Below, piece after piece: positions 24,565-33,985 of a DNA stretch of 64,000 nucleotides. The notes beneath the pieces were generated by a model that did no database searches, was not told the DNA's origin, and was given only the letters and a program-made list of their open reading frames with translations. This DNA is from Abiotrophia sp. HMSC24B09 (GTDB lineage: Bacteria; Bacillota; Bacilli; Lactobacillales; Aerococcaceae): contig NZ_KV822210.1 of NCBI RefSeq assembly GCF_001815865.1, positions 122,574 to 186,573 on the forward strand, given 5' to 3'. Both the position numbers and the translations under genes were made by a program. Each line of letters starts with the position of its first letter. Within the stretch, counting starts at the first letter, position 1.

Positions 24565-25929
24565 ATGGCAAGTTTAGTCGATCGTTGGCAAGAGCGCCTG
24601 ATGCCTATCGCCAACAAAGTCGGGAACCAACGGTTCCTTGTTGCACTTCGGGATTCCTTTATTGGGACCATGCCGGTTATTATGGCCGGATCATTCGCTC
24701 TCATGATTAATGCCTTTTTGGCGGATTTACCTGGCCAATTTGGCAATACCTTCATCCCGCAGACTTTTGGGTGGTTGATTGATATCAACTACATCCTCTT
24801 CAAAGGGTCTATCCCAATTGTTGTCTTCCTCTTTCTCTTTAACTTTGGTGTTAATATCGCCAAGATTTACAAGGTGGATACAGTCTCCGCTGGTTTGGTG
24901 GCTGTTGCTTCCTACGTCATTACAATTGCCAATACGGTAACGCAGAACTTTAAGCTAGAAAATGTTGACTCTAAGGCCTTAGCTGGACTTCTGGGCGATA
25001 AGCTACAAGGTGTAGCAGTTCAAGGGGAGGAATTAGCGGTTACGGTACGTAATGCCATTCCGCTAGACCAAATCGGGGCCAAGGGTTACTTTACGGGGAT
25101 TATCATTGGTTTCGTATCAGTTATCATCTTCTGTAAGGTTATGAATCGCAACTGGACCATTAAGTTGCCAGATTCAGTACCACCTGCTATCGTTAAGCCA
25201 TTCCTATCCATCATTCCGGCAGCCATTGCCATGTATGTAGTCGCCATTGCCACCTATGCCTTCAATCAATTGACCGGTGAATTGATGATTACCTGGGTTT
25301 ATAAGGTCTTACAAGCGCCACTGCTTAATATGTCGCAAAGCTTCTTGGCTGTCCTCATCATTGTCATCTTAAACAAGATTTTCTGGTTCTTCGGTCTCCA
25401 CGGCGGCAACGTCTTGGCGCCTGTTATGTCCAGTCTCTTCGGGGTGACTATGCTAGCCAACTTGGAAGCCTACCGCGCTGGCACCACTATTCCTTATCTA
25501 TGGACAGATAACTCCTTCGGTGCCTTTGTCTGGTTCGATGCCATTGGTTTAGCTATCTCCATTCTCTGGATGGCACGTAGCCGTCATTTGCGTGAAGTGG
25601 CTAAGTTAGGGATCTTCCCTATGGTCTTTAACATTGGGGAACCTGTCATGTACGGGGTGCCAATTGTCCTCAACCCAATTATGTTCATCCCATTTGTCCT
25701 CAGTCCAGTGCTGATGGTAACAGTGGCTTATTTTGCGACAACGATGGGCTTGGTAGCACCGGTTACTCAGAACGTAACTTGGGTAATGCCACCTGTCCTC
25801 TATGGTTTCTTCGCAACAGCCTTTGACTGGCGGGCTATTGTCCTGTCCTTGATTAATATCGGGATTTCCACTGCCGTCTACTATCCATTCGTTAAGATTG
25901 CTGATAAACAACAGGAGATGGGCGCATGA
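24565..25929 (+). CDS. PTS lactose/cellobiose-type EIIC permease
   Basis: A 454-residue membrane permease with about ten hydrophobic segments. It starts like CelB/ChbC proteins (WQERLMPIANKVGNQRFLVALRDSFIGTMPVIMAGS) and has the conserved NIGEPVMYGVPIVLNP loop in which the glutamate binds sugar. With IIB and IIA it brings in a beta-linked disaccharide as its phosphate. Its stop overlaps the start of the GH35 gene (ATGA), so they are translationally coupled. AAGGAGG precedes the ATG. Confidence 0.93.
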   Translation: MASLVDRWQERLMPIANKVGNQRFLVALRDSFIGTMPVIMAGSFALMINAFLADLPGQFGNTFIPQTFGWLIDINYILFKGSIPIVVFLFLFNFGVNIAKIYKVDTVSAGLVAVASYVITIANTVTQNFKLENVDSKALAGLLGDKLQGVAVQGEELAVTVRNAIPLDQIGAKGYFTGIIIGFVSVIIFCKVMNRNWTIKLPDSVPPAIVKPFLSIIPAAIAMYVVAIATYAFNQLTGELMITWVYKVLQAPLLNMSQSFLAVLIIVILNKIFWFFGLHGGNVLAPVMSSLFGVTMLANLEAYRAGTTIPYLWTDNSFGAFVWFDAIGLAISILWMARSRHLREVAKLGIFPMVFNIGEPVMYGVPIVLNPIMFIPFVLSPVLMVTVAYFATTMGLVAPVTQNVTWVMPPVLYGFFATAFDWRAIVLSLINIGISTAVYYPFVKIADKQQEMGA

Positions 25930-27731
25930 CACAGTTCGAAATTCGCGACCAATTCTATTTAGACGGTCAGCCCTTCAAAATCTTGTCAGGAGCAATCCAG
26001 TATTTCCGTCTGCATCCAGATCAATGGGAAGACACCCTCTACAATCTTAAGGCGCTAGGTTACAATACCGTCGAGACTTACATCCCTTGGAATTTGCATG
26101 AGCCTCATGAAGGGGGCTTTGAAGACCGCGGCTTGCTGGATTTCAAAGCCTACTTTGACCTAGTCAGCCGTATGGGACTGCACTTGATTGTCCGCCCCTG
26201 TCCCTATATTTGTGCGGAGTTTGATTTTGGGGGCCTGCCGGCTTGGTTGCTCAACTATCCCGGCATGCGATATCGCACCTATGATCAGGCCTTTTTGGCC
26301 AAGGTAGCGGCTTATTATGATTGGCTCCTACCACAGCTAGTACCTTATCAGTTCACTCATGGGGGCCCCATCTTGATGATGCAAGTCGAAAACGAGTATG
26401 GTTCCTATGCAGAAGACAAAGACTATTTACGGGCAGTGGCCCAAATGATGCGTGACCGGGGGATAGATGTGCCACTCTTTACCTCCGATGGCACCTGGAT
26501 TGAAGCGCTAGAGTCCGGCACCTTGATTGAAGATGATATCTTTGTCACCGGTAACTTCGGCTCAGATGCACCGGGCAATACCCAAGCCCTCCAAGCCTTC
26601 TTCGACCGTCATGGCAAGCAATGGCCACTTATGTGCACGGAGTTCTGGGATGGTTGGTTCAACCGTTGGAATGAGCCTATTGTCCGCCGTGACCCAGAGG
26701 ACTTGGCCCATGATGTTAAGGAAATGATGTCTGTCGGCAGTGTTAACCTCTTCCTCTTGCGAGGCGGGACTAACTTTGGCTTTATTAATGGCTGTTCTGC
26801 GCGCAAGCATCGGGATCTTCCGCAGGTCACTTCCTATGATTTCGATGCCCCAATTAATGAATGGGGCCAACCAACTGCCAAATATTATGCAGTTCAGCGG
26901 GTGACCCATGAGCTTTTCCCAGACTTACCTCAGTTTGAGCCGCGTAGCCGCCAGGCTAGAGCCTATGGCACCTATCCAGTGCTTGGCTGGGCCGACTTGT
27001 TAGAAGTCGCCGACCAGTTAGGAACCGGCAAAGAAGTGGACTACCCGCTAGCCATGGAAGCCTTGGGCCAACACTATGGTTATACCCTCTATCGGACGCA
27101 GGTCGCTCACCATGGCCATCCGGAACGACTTAAAATCATCAATGCCCATGACCGAGTTCAAGTCTTTATCCAAGGCAAGCACCTAGTGACCCAATACCGA
27201 GAAGACATTGGCGATGAAGTGCTCTTTGATACCGACCAGGCCACTGCTCAAGTCGATGTCTTGGTAGAAAATATGGGGCGCGTCAATTACGGCTTCAAAC
27301 TCAATAGTCCAACCCAGTCTAAGGGCATTAAGGGCGGAGTTATGATTAACCACCAGTTCCGCAAAGGCTTCAGACAATATGCCCTAGAATTCAAGCCAGA
27401 CATGTTAGCAGCAATTAGCTACCATGAAGGTCCGCGACCTACACAACCAGAAAGTCCCCATTTCTACCGCTTCGAAGTTGAGATGGATCAGATTCAGGAT
27501 ACCTTTATTGATTGCTCTGCCTATGGCAAGGGTTGCGTCTGTGTCAATGGCTTCAACCTTGGCCGTTACTGGTCTCAGGGGCCTATCCAATACCTCTATG
27601 TTCCGTCAGGCTTCCTCAAGGCTCACAACGAGTTCGTGGTCTTTGAGACGGAGTCGGTGCCAGTAGAGAGTTTGAACCTAGTCGATCAGCCTGTTTATCG
27701 ACCAGAGGAAGAAGAGGAGGCTGAGTCATGA
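25926..27731 (+). CDS. GH35 beta-galactosidase
   Basis: A 601-residue cytoplasmic GH35 enzyme. The barrel starts with FKILSGAIQYFRLHPDQWEDTL; the acid/base is Glu157 in VENEYGSY and the nucleophile Glu239 in CTEFWDGWF. Two beta domains close the chain. No signal peptide or anchor, so it acts on sugar brought in by the adjacent PTS. Streptococcal BgaC, of similar length and context, prefers Gal-beta-1,3-GlcNAc; a host-glycan disaccharide is thus a reasonable substrate here, by inference. The GH35 family does not usually cut phosphorylated sugars, so the substrate form is open. Confidence 0.93.
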   Translation: MTQFEIRDQFYLDGQPFKILSGAIQYFRLHPDQWEDTLYNLKALGYNTVETYIPWNLHEPHEGGFEDRGLLDFKAYFDLVSRMGLHLIVRPCPYICAEFDFGGLPAWLLNYPGMRYRTYDQAFLAKVAAYYDWLLPQLVPYQFTHGGPILMMQVENEYGSYAEDKDYLRAVAQMMRDRGIDVPLFTSDGTWIEALESGTLIEDDIFVTGNFGSDAPGNTQALQAFFDRHGKQWPLMCTEFWDGWFNRWNEPIVRRDPEDLAHDVKEMMSVGSVNLFLLRGGTNFGFINGCSARKHRDLPQVTSYDFDAPINEWGQPTAKYYAVQRVTHELFPDLPQFEPRSRQARAYGTYPVLGWADLLEVADQLGTGKEVDYPLAMEALGQHYGYTLYRTQVAHHGHPERLKIINAHDRVQVFIQGKHLVTQYREDIGDEVLFDTDQATAQVDVLVENMGRVNYGFKLNSPTQSKGIKGGVMINHQFRKGFRQYALEFKPDMLAAISYHEGPRPTQPESPHFYRFEVEMDQIQDTFIDCSAYGKGCVCVNGFNLGRYWSQGPIQYLYVPSGFLKAHNEFVVFETESVPVESLNLVDQPVYRPEEEEEAES

Positions 27732-28657
27732 AGACCATAAACTTAGGAGGTCAGCTAGCAGGTGCCAGCGCCATCGCCTTAGGTTGTATGCGCATGGATA
27801 GCCTAAGCTTGGCTGACAGCCAGAAGGTCCTAGCGACCTGCCAAGACCTAGGAATTAATTTCTTCGATCATGCAGATATTTATGGCAAGGGTCAATCTGA
27901 ATCACGTTTTGGCCAAGCCTGGACAGACATGGGCTTAGCCCGCCAGGACCTCTTAATCCAATCCAAATGTGGCTTGGCCGATGTCTGGTCTAACTACCAT
28001 TTTGATTTTTCCAAAGACCACATTATCCAAGCGGTGGAAGGTAGCCTCAAGCGACTTCAAACAGATTACCTAGACGTCTTGGCCCTGCATCGGCCAGATG
28101 CCTTGATGGAACCAGAAGAAGTAGCCGAGGCCTTCCATGACCTTCATCAGGCGGGTAAAGTTCGCTACTTCGGCGTTAGCAACCAGAATCCAGGCCAAAT
28201 GAGTCTCTTGTCTTCCTACTTAGATCAAGCCCTCATTGTCAATCAGTTGGAATTTGGGCCAGCCCACACGGTCCTCTTAGATGCTAGCTTGAATGTCAAT
28301 ACCAAAGACCCGGAGAGTATCAATCGTGATGGTGATGTCCTCAATTATTGTCGCCTTCATCAGGTAACTATCCAGGCCTGGTCGCCTTTCCAAGTGGATT
28401 TACACCAGGGCCCCTATATGTTACATCCAGACTATCAGGACTTAAGGGATTGTTTAGCTAGCTTGGCTTTAAGCTATGGTGTCAGCTCGGATGCCTTGGC
28501 TCTAGCTTGGATTCTACGCCATCCTGCTAAAATGCAAGTCTTAGTAGGTTCCATGCAGCCTTGGCGCTTAGTGGATTTGGCGCAAGCTTGTCGCATTGAC
28601 GTCAGTCGTGAGGACTGGTATCGTATCTATAAAGCGGGGGGCAATCGGCTCCCATAA
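27728..28657 (+). CDS. aldo/keto reductase (YdhF-like)
   Basis: A 309-residue NADPH-dependent reductase with an (alpha/beta)8 fold. Motifs are NFFDHADIYGKGQSE with the catalytic tyrosine, LIQSKCG with the lysine and HRPDALMEPEEVAEAF with the histidine. It overlaps the GH35 gene by four bases, so it is in the PTS operon. Oxidised sugar or a keto intermediate may be its substrate; unknown. A terminator follows. Confidence 0.9.
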   Translation: MKTINLGGQLAGASAIALGCMRMDSLSLADSQKVLATCQDLGINFFDHADIYGKGQSESRFGQAWTDMGLARQDLLIQSKCGLADVWSNYHFDFSKDHIIQAVEGSLKRLQTDYLDVLALHRPDALMEPEEVAEAFHDLHQAGKVRYFGVSNQNPGQMSLLSSYLDQALIVNQLEFGPAHTVLLDASLNVNTKDPESINRDGDVLNYCRLHQVTIQAWSPFQVDLHQGPYMLHPDYQDLRDCLASLALSYGVSSDALALAWILRHPAKMQVLVGSMQPWRLVDLAQACRIDVSREDWYRIYKAGGNRLP

Positions 28658-28668
28658 GTAAGTCAGTT

Positions 28669-28704
28669 ACCATCCTATGCTGCCTAGCATAGGATGGTGT
28701 TTGT
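28669..28704 (+). terminator. terminator of the GH35 operon
   Basis: ACCATCCTATGCT pairs with AGCATAGGATGGT across four bases; a GTTTGTCTATTTT tract follows. Confidence 0.75.
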
Positions 28705-28813
28705 CTATTTTGGCTAGGGTAATTTTATTGGGGTTTAGCGAAGCACCGTGTTATAATAGGGTTAATATATTGTCTCTATTATTTGCCCTTGTCTTGTAAA
28801 TGAGGTGATAAGA

Positions 28814-29992
28814 ATGAAAATTGCGTGGTTCTGTATACCAGCTCAAGGCCATACCAATCCAACTCTGGGTTTGGTGCGCTATCTAGTGGAAGCCGGGCAC
28901 CAAGTGACTTATTTTTCCTTTGAACGCTTCAGACAAGCCATTCAGGCGACAGGTGCTCAATTTGTGGCTTGCGATGACTATGGGGAATTAGACTTGGGGC
29001 TAGATGAGCGCGAGAGCTCAGACCGCTCGGGCAAGGACTTGGCCTTTGCCACACATTTGCTAGTCCAGTCTACCTTGGCTATGGAAGGTCCAGCTCTAGA
29101 GGCCCTAAAAGCACTTCAGCCGGATTTAGTGGTAGGCGACTCGATGGCAACCTGGGCCAAGCTCTTGGCTAAGAAATTGGGTCTACCTTATGTTTGCTCC
29201 AACACGACCTTTGCCTTCAATAAGGAGTCCTCACGTTATATGAGGCAGAGTATCTGGGCCTTATTGAAATTGCTCTGGTCCATGCCGAGGATTAATCGCG
29301 AGCTCAATCGCTTGCGGGAGCGAGGTTATGATATTGGCAGTGTCCTAGACCTCATTCAAAATGATGAGGCTACCCCTACCATGGTCTATACTTCCCCATA
29401 TTTTCAACCTTGCTGGGATAGTTTTGGCTCCAACTATCGCTTTATTGGACCGTCAATTCGACCGGTTGAAAAACCTTATCCTAAGACACGAGCCAAGACC
29501 ATCTACGTGTCCTTGGGGACAGTCGTTCATAATGAGGACTTCTATCGAGCCGTAATAGAGGCCTTCAGGGATTTGCCGGACTATCAAGTCATCATAGCTT
29601 TAGGCCAGAGTGAGCTTAGTGACTGGCAGGGCTTGCCTGACCATATCGAAATTCACGATCGAGTAGACCAAATGGCGGTATTGGCCATTGCGGACGTCTT
29701 TATGACCCATTGTGGTATGAATTCTGCCTCAGAAGGGCTCTATCATCAGGTACCCCTTATTCTCTGCCCCCAAACGCCTGAACAAGGAGCCGTAGCCAAA
29801 CGGACTGCTGAACTGGGAGCCGGTTACTGGCTCAAGCTCATGACACCAGCCACCATTCGGCATGCCGTCCTAACCGTTTTGGAAGAGCCTCATTATCGTG
29901 ATGCAGCGGGACGTGTAGCCAAGAGCTTTAAGGCCAGTGGCGGTTATCAAGAAGCCCTTGCCTTTATGGAGCAAGTGGCCCAAAACACTTAA
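28814..29992 (+). CDS. MGT-type (GT1) glycosyltransferase
   Basis: A 392-residue glycosyltransferase of the UDP-glycosyltransferase fold. The N-terminal IAWFCIPAQGHTNPTLGLVR and the C-terminal nucleotide-sugar motif FMTHCGMNSASEGLYHQVPLILCPQTPEQ are those of macrolide/flavonoid-type transferases. It probably glycosylates a hydrophobic or small molecule; bacilli use homologues such as YjiC. The ATG at 28814 follows GAGGTGAT; an in-frame GTG at 28805 lies on that site. TGTTATAAT at 28749-28757 is a possible extended -10. It is a single gene. Confidence 0.9.
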   Translation: MKIAWFCIPAQGHTNPTLGLVRYLVEAGHQVTYFSFERFRQAIQATGAQFVACDDYGELDLGLDERESSDRSGKDLAFATHLLVQSTLAMEGPALEALKALQPDLVVGDSMATWAKLLAKKLGLPYVCSNTTFAFNKESSRYMRQSIWALLKLLWSMPRINRELNRLRERGYDIGSVLDLIQNDEATPTMVYTSPYFQPCWDSFGSNYRFIGPSIRPVEKPYPKTRAKTIYVSLGTVVHNEDFYRAVIEAFRDLPDYQVIIALGQSELSDWQGLPDHIEIHDRVDQMAVLAIADVFMTHCGMNSASEGLYHQVPLILCPQTPEQGAVAKRTAELGAGYWLKLMTPATIRHAVLTVLEEPHYRDAAGRVAKSFKASGGYQEALAFMEQVAQNT

Positions 29993-29998
29993 GTATCA

Positions 29999-30032
29999 GG
30001 TGCTCTACTGGATGAGTAGAGCATCTTTTTTT
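29999..30032 (+). terminator. rho-independent terminator
   Basis: GGTGCTCTACT pairs with AGTAGAGCATC across five bases and is followed by a run of seven T. Confidence 0.9.
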
Positions 30033-30167
30033 GATAGTTTAACTAGATAAAAAGCCGAACGTTTAAGGTATCCGCCACTAAGGTCGGCAAACAGGGCTAG
30101 TAGCAGACTGGCGACTATGATAGAATGAAAGAAGTGAATGAATCCGGTTTAGAAAGGGGGACGCGCA

Positions 30168-31250
30168 GTGCGGCGTTTGGTACAAGGATTAGTAATTTTG
30201 GTTGGGGTAATGGCTGCCCTGTGGGGGATACGCCATCATTTGGAGCAGTCCCTTCAAACAACCGCCCAAGGGGTGGAGCGCCAACCCCTCTATATCTTTA
30301 ACTGGGGGGATTATATTGACCCTGAACTGATTACTGCCTTTGAAGAAGAAAGTAATTATCGGGTCATCTACGAGACCTTTGATTCCAATGACGCTATGGA
30401 AGCCAAGCTTAAGCAAGGCGGAACACCCTATGATTTAGTCTTTCCTAGCGAGTCCATTGTTGCGCGTCTTAAAAATCAGAACTTACTCAAACCGCTAGAT
30501 TATAGCCGCTTAGAAGGGACAGAGCATCTAACACCTTGGTTGCTCAACCATGCTTTTGATCCAGGTAACCAGTATAGCTTGCCTTATTTCTGGGGGACCT
30601 TTGGGATTATGGTGAATACAGAGCAAGTTGACCCAGCCACTATTGAGAATTGGTCGGATTTATGGAAACCAGAATTTAAGAATTCTATCCTAGTCCTAGA
30701 TGGCCATCGCGAGACTCTGGGGATGGCCTTGCAGGCGCGTGGCTATTCGCTTAACAGCCAAGATCCAGGGGAGTTAGCCATTGCCGGCACCTACCTCAAG
30801 GCACTGGCTCCTAATGTTCGAGCAGTCTTGACCGATGAAATCAAACCACTCATGCGCTTAGGTGAAGCGCCGATTGGCATGGGTTATTCCGGCGATGCTG
30901 CCAGTGTCATAGCCGACAATCCTAATATTGTTTATATCGTGCCAAAAGACGGCTCGGCTGTATGGACAGATAATTTCGCTATTCCTAGCACTAGTAAAAA
31001 TGAAGCCGGGGCCTATGCCTTCATTAACTTTATGCTACGACCAGAAAATGCCGCTAAAAACGCAGAATATGTAGGTTACGCCACTCCAAATGAGTCAGCC
31101 AAGGCCTTACTGCCTCAGGAGACGCTGGACAACCCAGCCTTCAATCCGCCCGCTGAAATCTTACAACAACTTGAACACTATGAGTTCCTACCGGCGGATG
31201 TCATTAAGGAATTTAACGAACAATTCTTAGGCTTCAAGATGGCCTTATAG
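30168..31250 (+). CDS. PotD-like spermidine/putrescine-binding protein without its ABC partners
   Basis: A 360-residue extracytoplasmic solute-binding protein. An N-terminal hydrophobic segment (LVQGLVILVGVMAALWGI) is a signal anchor without lipobox cysteine, which is unusual for a Gram-positive binding protein. The mature part begins LYIFNWGDYIDPELITAFEEES, typical of PotD, and has LPYFWGTFGIMVNTE. The start is a GTG at 30168, eight bases after AAAGGGGG. No potA, potB or potC is in the window; the gene is followed after nine bases by an amidohydrolase. In Lactobacillales PotD is normally the last gene of potABCD, so this one is detached. Confidence 0.88.
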   Translation: MRRLVQGLVILVGVMAALWGIRHHLEQSLQTTAQGVERQPLYIFNWGDYIDPELITAFEEESNYRVIYETFDSNDAMEAKLKQGGTPYDLVFPSESIVARLKNQNLLKPLDYSRLEGTEHLTPWLLNHAFDPGNQYSLPYFWGTFGIMVNTEQVDPATIENWSDLWKPEFKNSILVLDGHRETLGMALQARGYSLNSQDPGELAIAGTYLKALAPNVRAVLTDEIKPLMRLGEAPIGMGYSGDAASVIADNPNIVYIVPKDGSAVWTDNFAIPSTSKNEAGAYAFINFMLRPENAAKNAEYVGYATPNESAKALLPQETLDNPAFNPPAEILQQLEHYEFLPADVIKEFNEQFLGFKMAL

Positions 31251-31259
31251 GAGGAAATC

Positions 31260-32882
31260 ATGCACTATCTATTGAAGACACAGGCCCTCTATAACCCGAC
31301 TAAGGGAACCATCGGGCCAGCCCTTGTGGAAATTCGCGACCATCGAATTGCGGCTGTCTATGAGCCGAATAATCAAGAAGCAATGGGAGGCCAAGCTAAT
31401 CTTGAGGCTCTAGTGCCAGAAGCACTCAAGCACTTGCCGCTCAAGGACCTAGGTCAGCAAATGTTGCTGCCTGGCTTTATTGATGCGCATGTCCACTTCT
31501 ATCCTTCTAGCTTGATTCAAGCGGGCATTTTGGGGCAAGTAGGGGGAGCGACGCCCGAAATAGTCGCACGTCAAGCCCAGGAGCTACCTATACGTCAGGG
31601 TTGGCGCTTAGGCATTGGTTGGTATGCTAGCGAGTTTCAACCGGCTCAGCAGCCCCATCGTCGTACGCTTGATCGTTACTGTTCGGAGCCAACCATGCTC
31701 TTGTCAGGGGACGCTCACTCTATTTGGCTCAATACCGCAGCCTTGGAGGCCTTGGACTTGAATCCTGACAATGTTGTGACCCTGTCAGGCCAGGCTCTAG
31801 TTGATGAGGTAGATGGCCAATTAACGGGAACTTTCCTAGAAGCTGCTGCAGTCTACTATCAGACGGAGGTCTTCCGACGCTTCCATGAAGAAGCAGTTCT
31901 AGCTATGCAAGATTTTAGTCGTCACCTTCATGCTATGGGGGTAACGGCGGTAGGGGATGTTGCCATTACAGGTGAGAGTCCTGATGATATGGTCTATCCG
32001 GAACTCTATGAACGCGCCTTGGCTCAGGTTCCGTTGCGTCTCAGCTTCTTCCCAGCTATGCGGGCCAATCGCGAGCCCCTGCGTCAACTCTATCAGCGCT
32101 ATCGTGGTCCTTGGCTACAAATGGGTGGGGTTAAGCAATTCTTTGATGGCGTGACTTCTTCTCATACAGCCTATCTCAAGTCAGAGTATCCGGAGCCCTA
32201 TTACCCAGGAGATGTGGGTGGGCCCTTAATCCCGATTGAGACCCAGCATGACTTTATCTTAGCTGCTAGCCAAGAAGATTGGCCGATGCGGATCCATGCC
32301 ATTGGTGACCGGGCCATTGAGTTAACCTTGACCTATTACAAGGAAGCCCTAGCCAAATTTCCTCTCAGTCTGGGTAAATTCCACACCATTGAGCACCTAG
32401 AAGTAATGGATTGGGCTGATTTAGATCTAGTTGCCCAAGAGCAGCTAGTAGTTTCTGTTCAACCAAGCCACCTGATGGTGGGCTACGATAGCTTGGATGA
32501 AGAAGTAGGGCCTGAACGTGCTCAGCACATGTTTCCTTTTAAGGAATTCCTGAAGCAAGGTGCAACTCTGGCCTTTGGGACCGATACGCCCGTGGTGGTC
32601 AATGTGACACCACTGGAGAGTTTACATTACGCAGTCCACCGCCAGACTTGGGATGGGCTACCAGCACAAGGCTTGATGCCAGAACAACGCTTGACCCTAG
32701 AGGAGTCTCTCTATGCCCATACACTTGGGGCCGCTAAGGCCTTAAGTCGAACTGATATTGGCGGTGTGGAAGCTGGGATGTGGGCAGACTTAGTTGTCCT
32801 GTCCCATGATTTACGAACCATCAAGGACTGGCGACAAGTCAAAGTGACGGCTACTTATTTGGCTGGCCAGCAAGTTTATTAA
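31260..32882 (+). CDS. amidohydrolase, YtcJ-like
   Basis: A 540-residue metal-dependent hydrolase of the amidohydrolase superfamily. The HVH motif is in LPGFIDAHVHFYPSS, the later ligands in MRIHAIGDRAIE and IEHLEVMD, and the final aspartate in AFGTDTPVV. Close relatives are annotated as exoenzyme regulatory protein AepA or YtcJ, of unknown substrate. TAGGAGGAAATC precedes the ATG. Coupling with a PotD-like protein suggests the uptake and hydrolysis of an N-acyl amine or polyamine conjugate; this is inference. Confidence 0.88.
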   Translation: MHYLLKTQALYNPTKGTIGPALVEIRDHRIAAVYEPNNQEAMGGQANLEALVPEALKHLPLKDLGQQMLLPGFIDAHVHFYPSSLIQAGILGQVGGATPEIVARQAQELPIRQGWRLGIGWYASEFQPAQQPHRRTLDRYCSEPTMLLSGDAHSIWLNTAALEALDLNPDNVVTLSGQALVDEVDGQLTGTFLEAAAVYYQTEVFRRFHEEAVLAMQDFSRHLHAMGVTAVGDVAITGESPDDMVYPELYERALAQVPLRLSFFPAMRANREPLRQLYQRYRGPWLQMGGVKQFFDGVTSSHTAYLKSEYPEPYYPGDVGGPLIPIETQHDFILAASQEDWPMRIHAIGDRAIELTLTYYKEALAKFPLSLGKFHTIEHLEVMDWADLDLVAQEQLVVSVQPSHLMVGYDSLDEEVGPERAQHMFPFKEFLKQGATLAFGTDTPVVVNVTPLESLHYAVHRQTWDGLPAQGLMPEQRLTLEESLYAHTLGAAKALSRTDIGGVEAGMWADLVVLSHDLRTIKDWRQVKVTATYLAGQQVY

Positions 32883-32890
32883 GATTATAG

Positions 32891-32925
32891 AAACTGAGAC
32901 CTGATTGGGTCTCAGTTTTGCTTTT
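32891..32925 (+). terminator. terminator of the potD-amidohydrolase operon
   Basis: AAACTGAGACC pairs with GGTCTCAGTTT across six bases followed by a T-rich tract. Confidence 0.85.
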
Positions 32926-33007
32926 AAGAATGGCTTGGCAAAGGGCTTTTGGTGGAACCAGTTCTGCATATTGTAGGTAAAAAGATGGATTTGTAAAGGA
33001 AATACCC

Positions 33008-33036
33008 TTGAATTTAGGTAGCGCATACATTATAAT
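33008..33036 (+). promoter_or_regulatory. promoter of the antiterminator-PTS-aldolase operon
   Basis: TTGAAT and TATAAT are spaced by 17 bases. Transcription would start near 33043, just ahead of the antiterminator target. Confidence 0.7.
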
Positions 33037-33049
33037 GTAGGTAATAAGT

Positions 33050-33108
33050 GGTGTAACTATTAGATTAGGCATAACTTTCCCATAAAGGGAGAGTTGTGCC
33101 TATTTTTT
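33050..33108 (+). promoter_or_regulatory. RAT-like antiterminator target overlapping a terminator
   Basis: Bases 33050-33079 match the layout of BglG/SacY RAT elements (GG..TGT.ACT....AGGCA.AAC.T). The second half overlaps the 5' arm of a 16-base-pair terminator: 33066-33081 pairs with 33087-33102, followed by six T. RAT and terminator cannot form together. The gene that follows encodes the antiterminator, so this is auto-control. Confidence 0.75.
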
Positions 33109-33128
33109 GTCGAAAGGGGAGGTGCGCA

Positions 33129-33980
33129 GTGAAAGTCATTCAATCACTCAACCAGAATGCTGTCTTAATCGCCAGAGATGATGGGGCGGAATTGGTAGCA
33201 TTAGGGAGAGGTGTAGGGTTTGGCAAGAAAAAAGGGGACACCATTGACTCATCTGCTGTGACTAGGGTCTTTAGTTTAGCGTCTAGTTACCGTCAGGAAC
33301 AGTTGCTAGGCCTAATTAAGGAACTGGAACCATGGGTGTTCGAACTAGCTCAAGACATTACTATCATCGCCGAGGCATGTTTGAAGCAATCCTTGATGGA
33401 TACCTTCATTTTCACCATTGCTAAACATTTGCAATATGCCTTGGACCGGGAGCCTATTGAAGGGGGCGATTACGATCCTTTCCAGTATCAGCTCCATTAT
33501 CTTTATCCGGACGAGTATCAGGCGGCGGCCGAGGCCATTGCCCAGGTCAATGCCAAGTATCAACTTGACTTGGCCCAGGAAGAGGTTTCCTTCCTGACCT
33601 TGCATCTGGTCAATGGCCAAATCGATCAGGCAGGCTTCCACAATGTGGTAGAACTGAGCGAAATCCTCAATCGTATGATTGAAGTGATTGAGACACAGAC
33701 GGGAGAGCTCCTTGACAAGGAGTCCCCCGACTATGGGCGCTTTGTGGTTCATATCCGCTACTTCCTGATTCGGACTTTGAGCCATCAACCAGGCCAAGAG
33801 ACCGTCTCACCAGAAAAAATCGAGACCGTCTTAGAGACGACTGCTGGGGTCTTTCCCCGGGAATGGGACCTCGTGAAGGTCCTTAAGGAGACCTTACTGG
33901 AAGAGTTCAATCTAAGCTTTGGTCAGGATGAAGATTTCTATCTCTTATTGCACCTTGTTCGTATTCTAGGAAGGAAGTGA
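33129..33980 (+). CDS. BglG/LicT-family transcriptional antiterminator
   Basis: A 283-residue RNA-binding regulator. Residues 1-55 form the CAT RNA-binding domain (VIQSLNQNAVLIARDDGAE), followed by PRD1 and PRD2 domains with the usual histidines (DTFIFTIAKHLQYALDR, FLTLHLVNGQ, LLHLVRI). The PTS phosphorylates such PRDs and thereby decides whether the protein binds RAT RNA. The start is the GTG at 33129, eight bases after GGGGAGG; an upstream in-frame start at 33096 lies in the terminator T tract. It leads an operon with galactitol-type EIIA, EIIB, EIIC and a RhaD aldolase. Confidence 0.92.
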   Translation: MKVIQSLNQNAVLIARDDGAELVALGRGVGFGKKKGDTIDSSAVTRVFSLASSYRQEQLLGLIKELEPWVFELAQDITIIAEACLKQSLMDTFIFTIAKHLQYALDREPIEGGDYDPFQYQLHYLYPDEYQAAAEAIAQVNAKYQLDLAQEEVSFLTLHLVNGQIDQAGFHNVVELSEILNRMIEVIETQTGELLDKESPDYGRFVVHIRYFLIRTLSHQPGQETVSPEKIETVLETTAGVFPREWDLVKVLKETLLEEFNLSFGQDEDFYLLLHLVRILGRK

Positions 33981-33985
33981 CCCGA

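Noticed and set aside
33345..33797. A 150-codon minus-strand frame opposite the antiterminator gene
   Set aside because: It is a shadow of the PRD coding sequence; its composition follows from the codon use of the plus strand.
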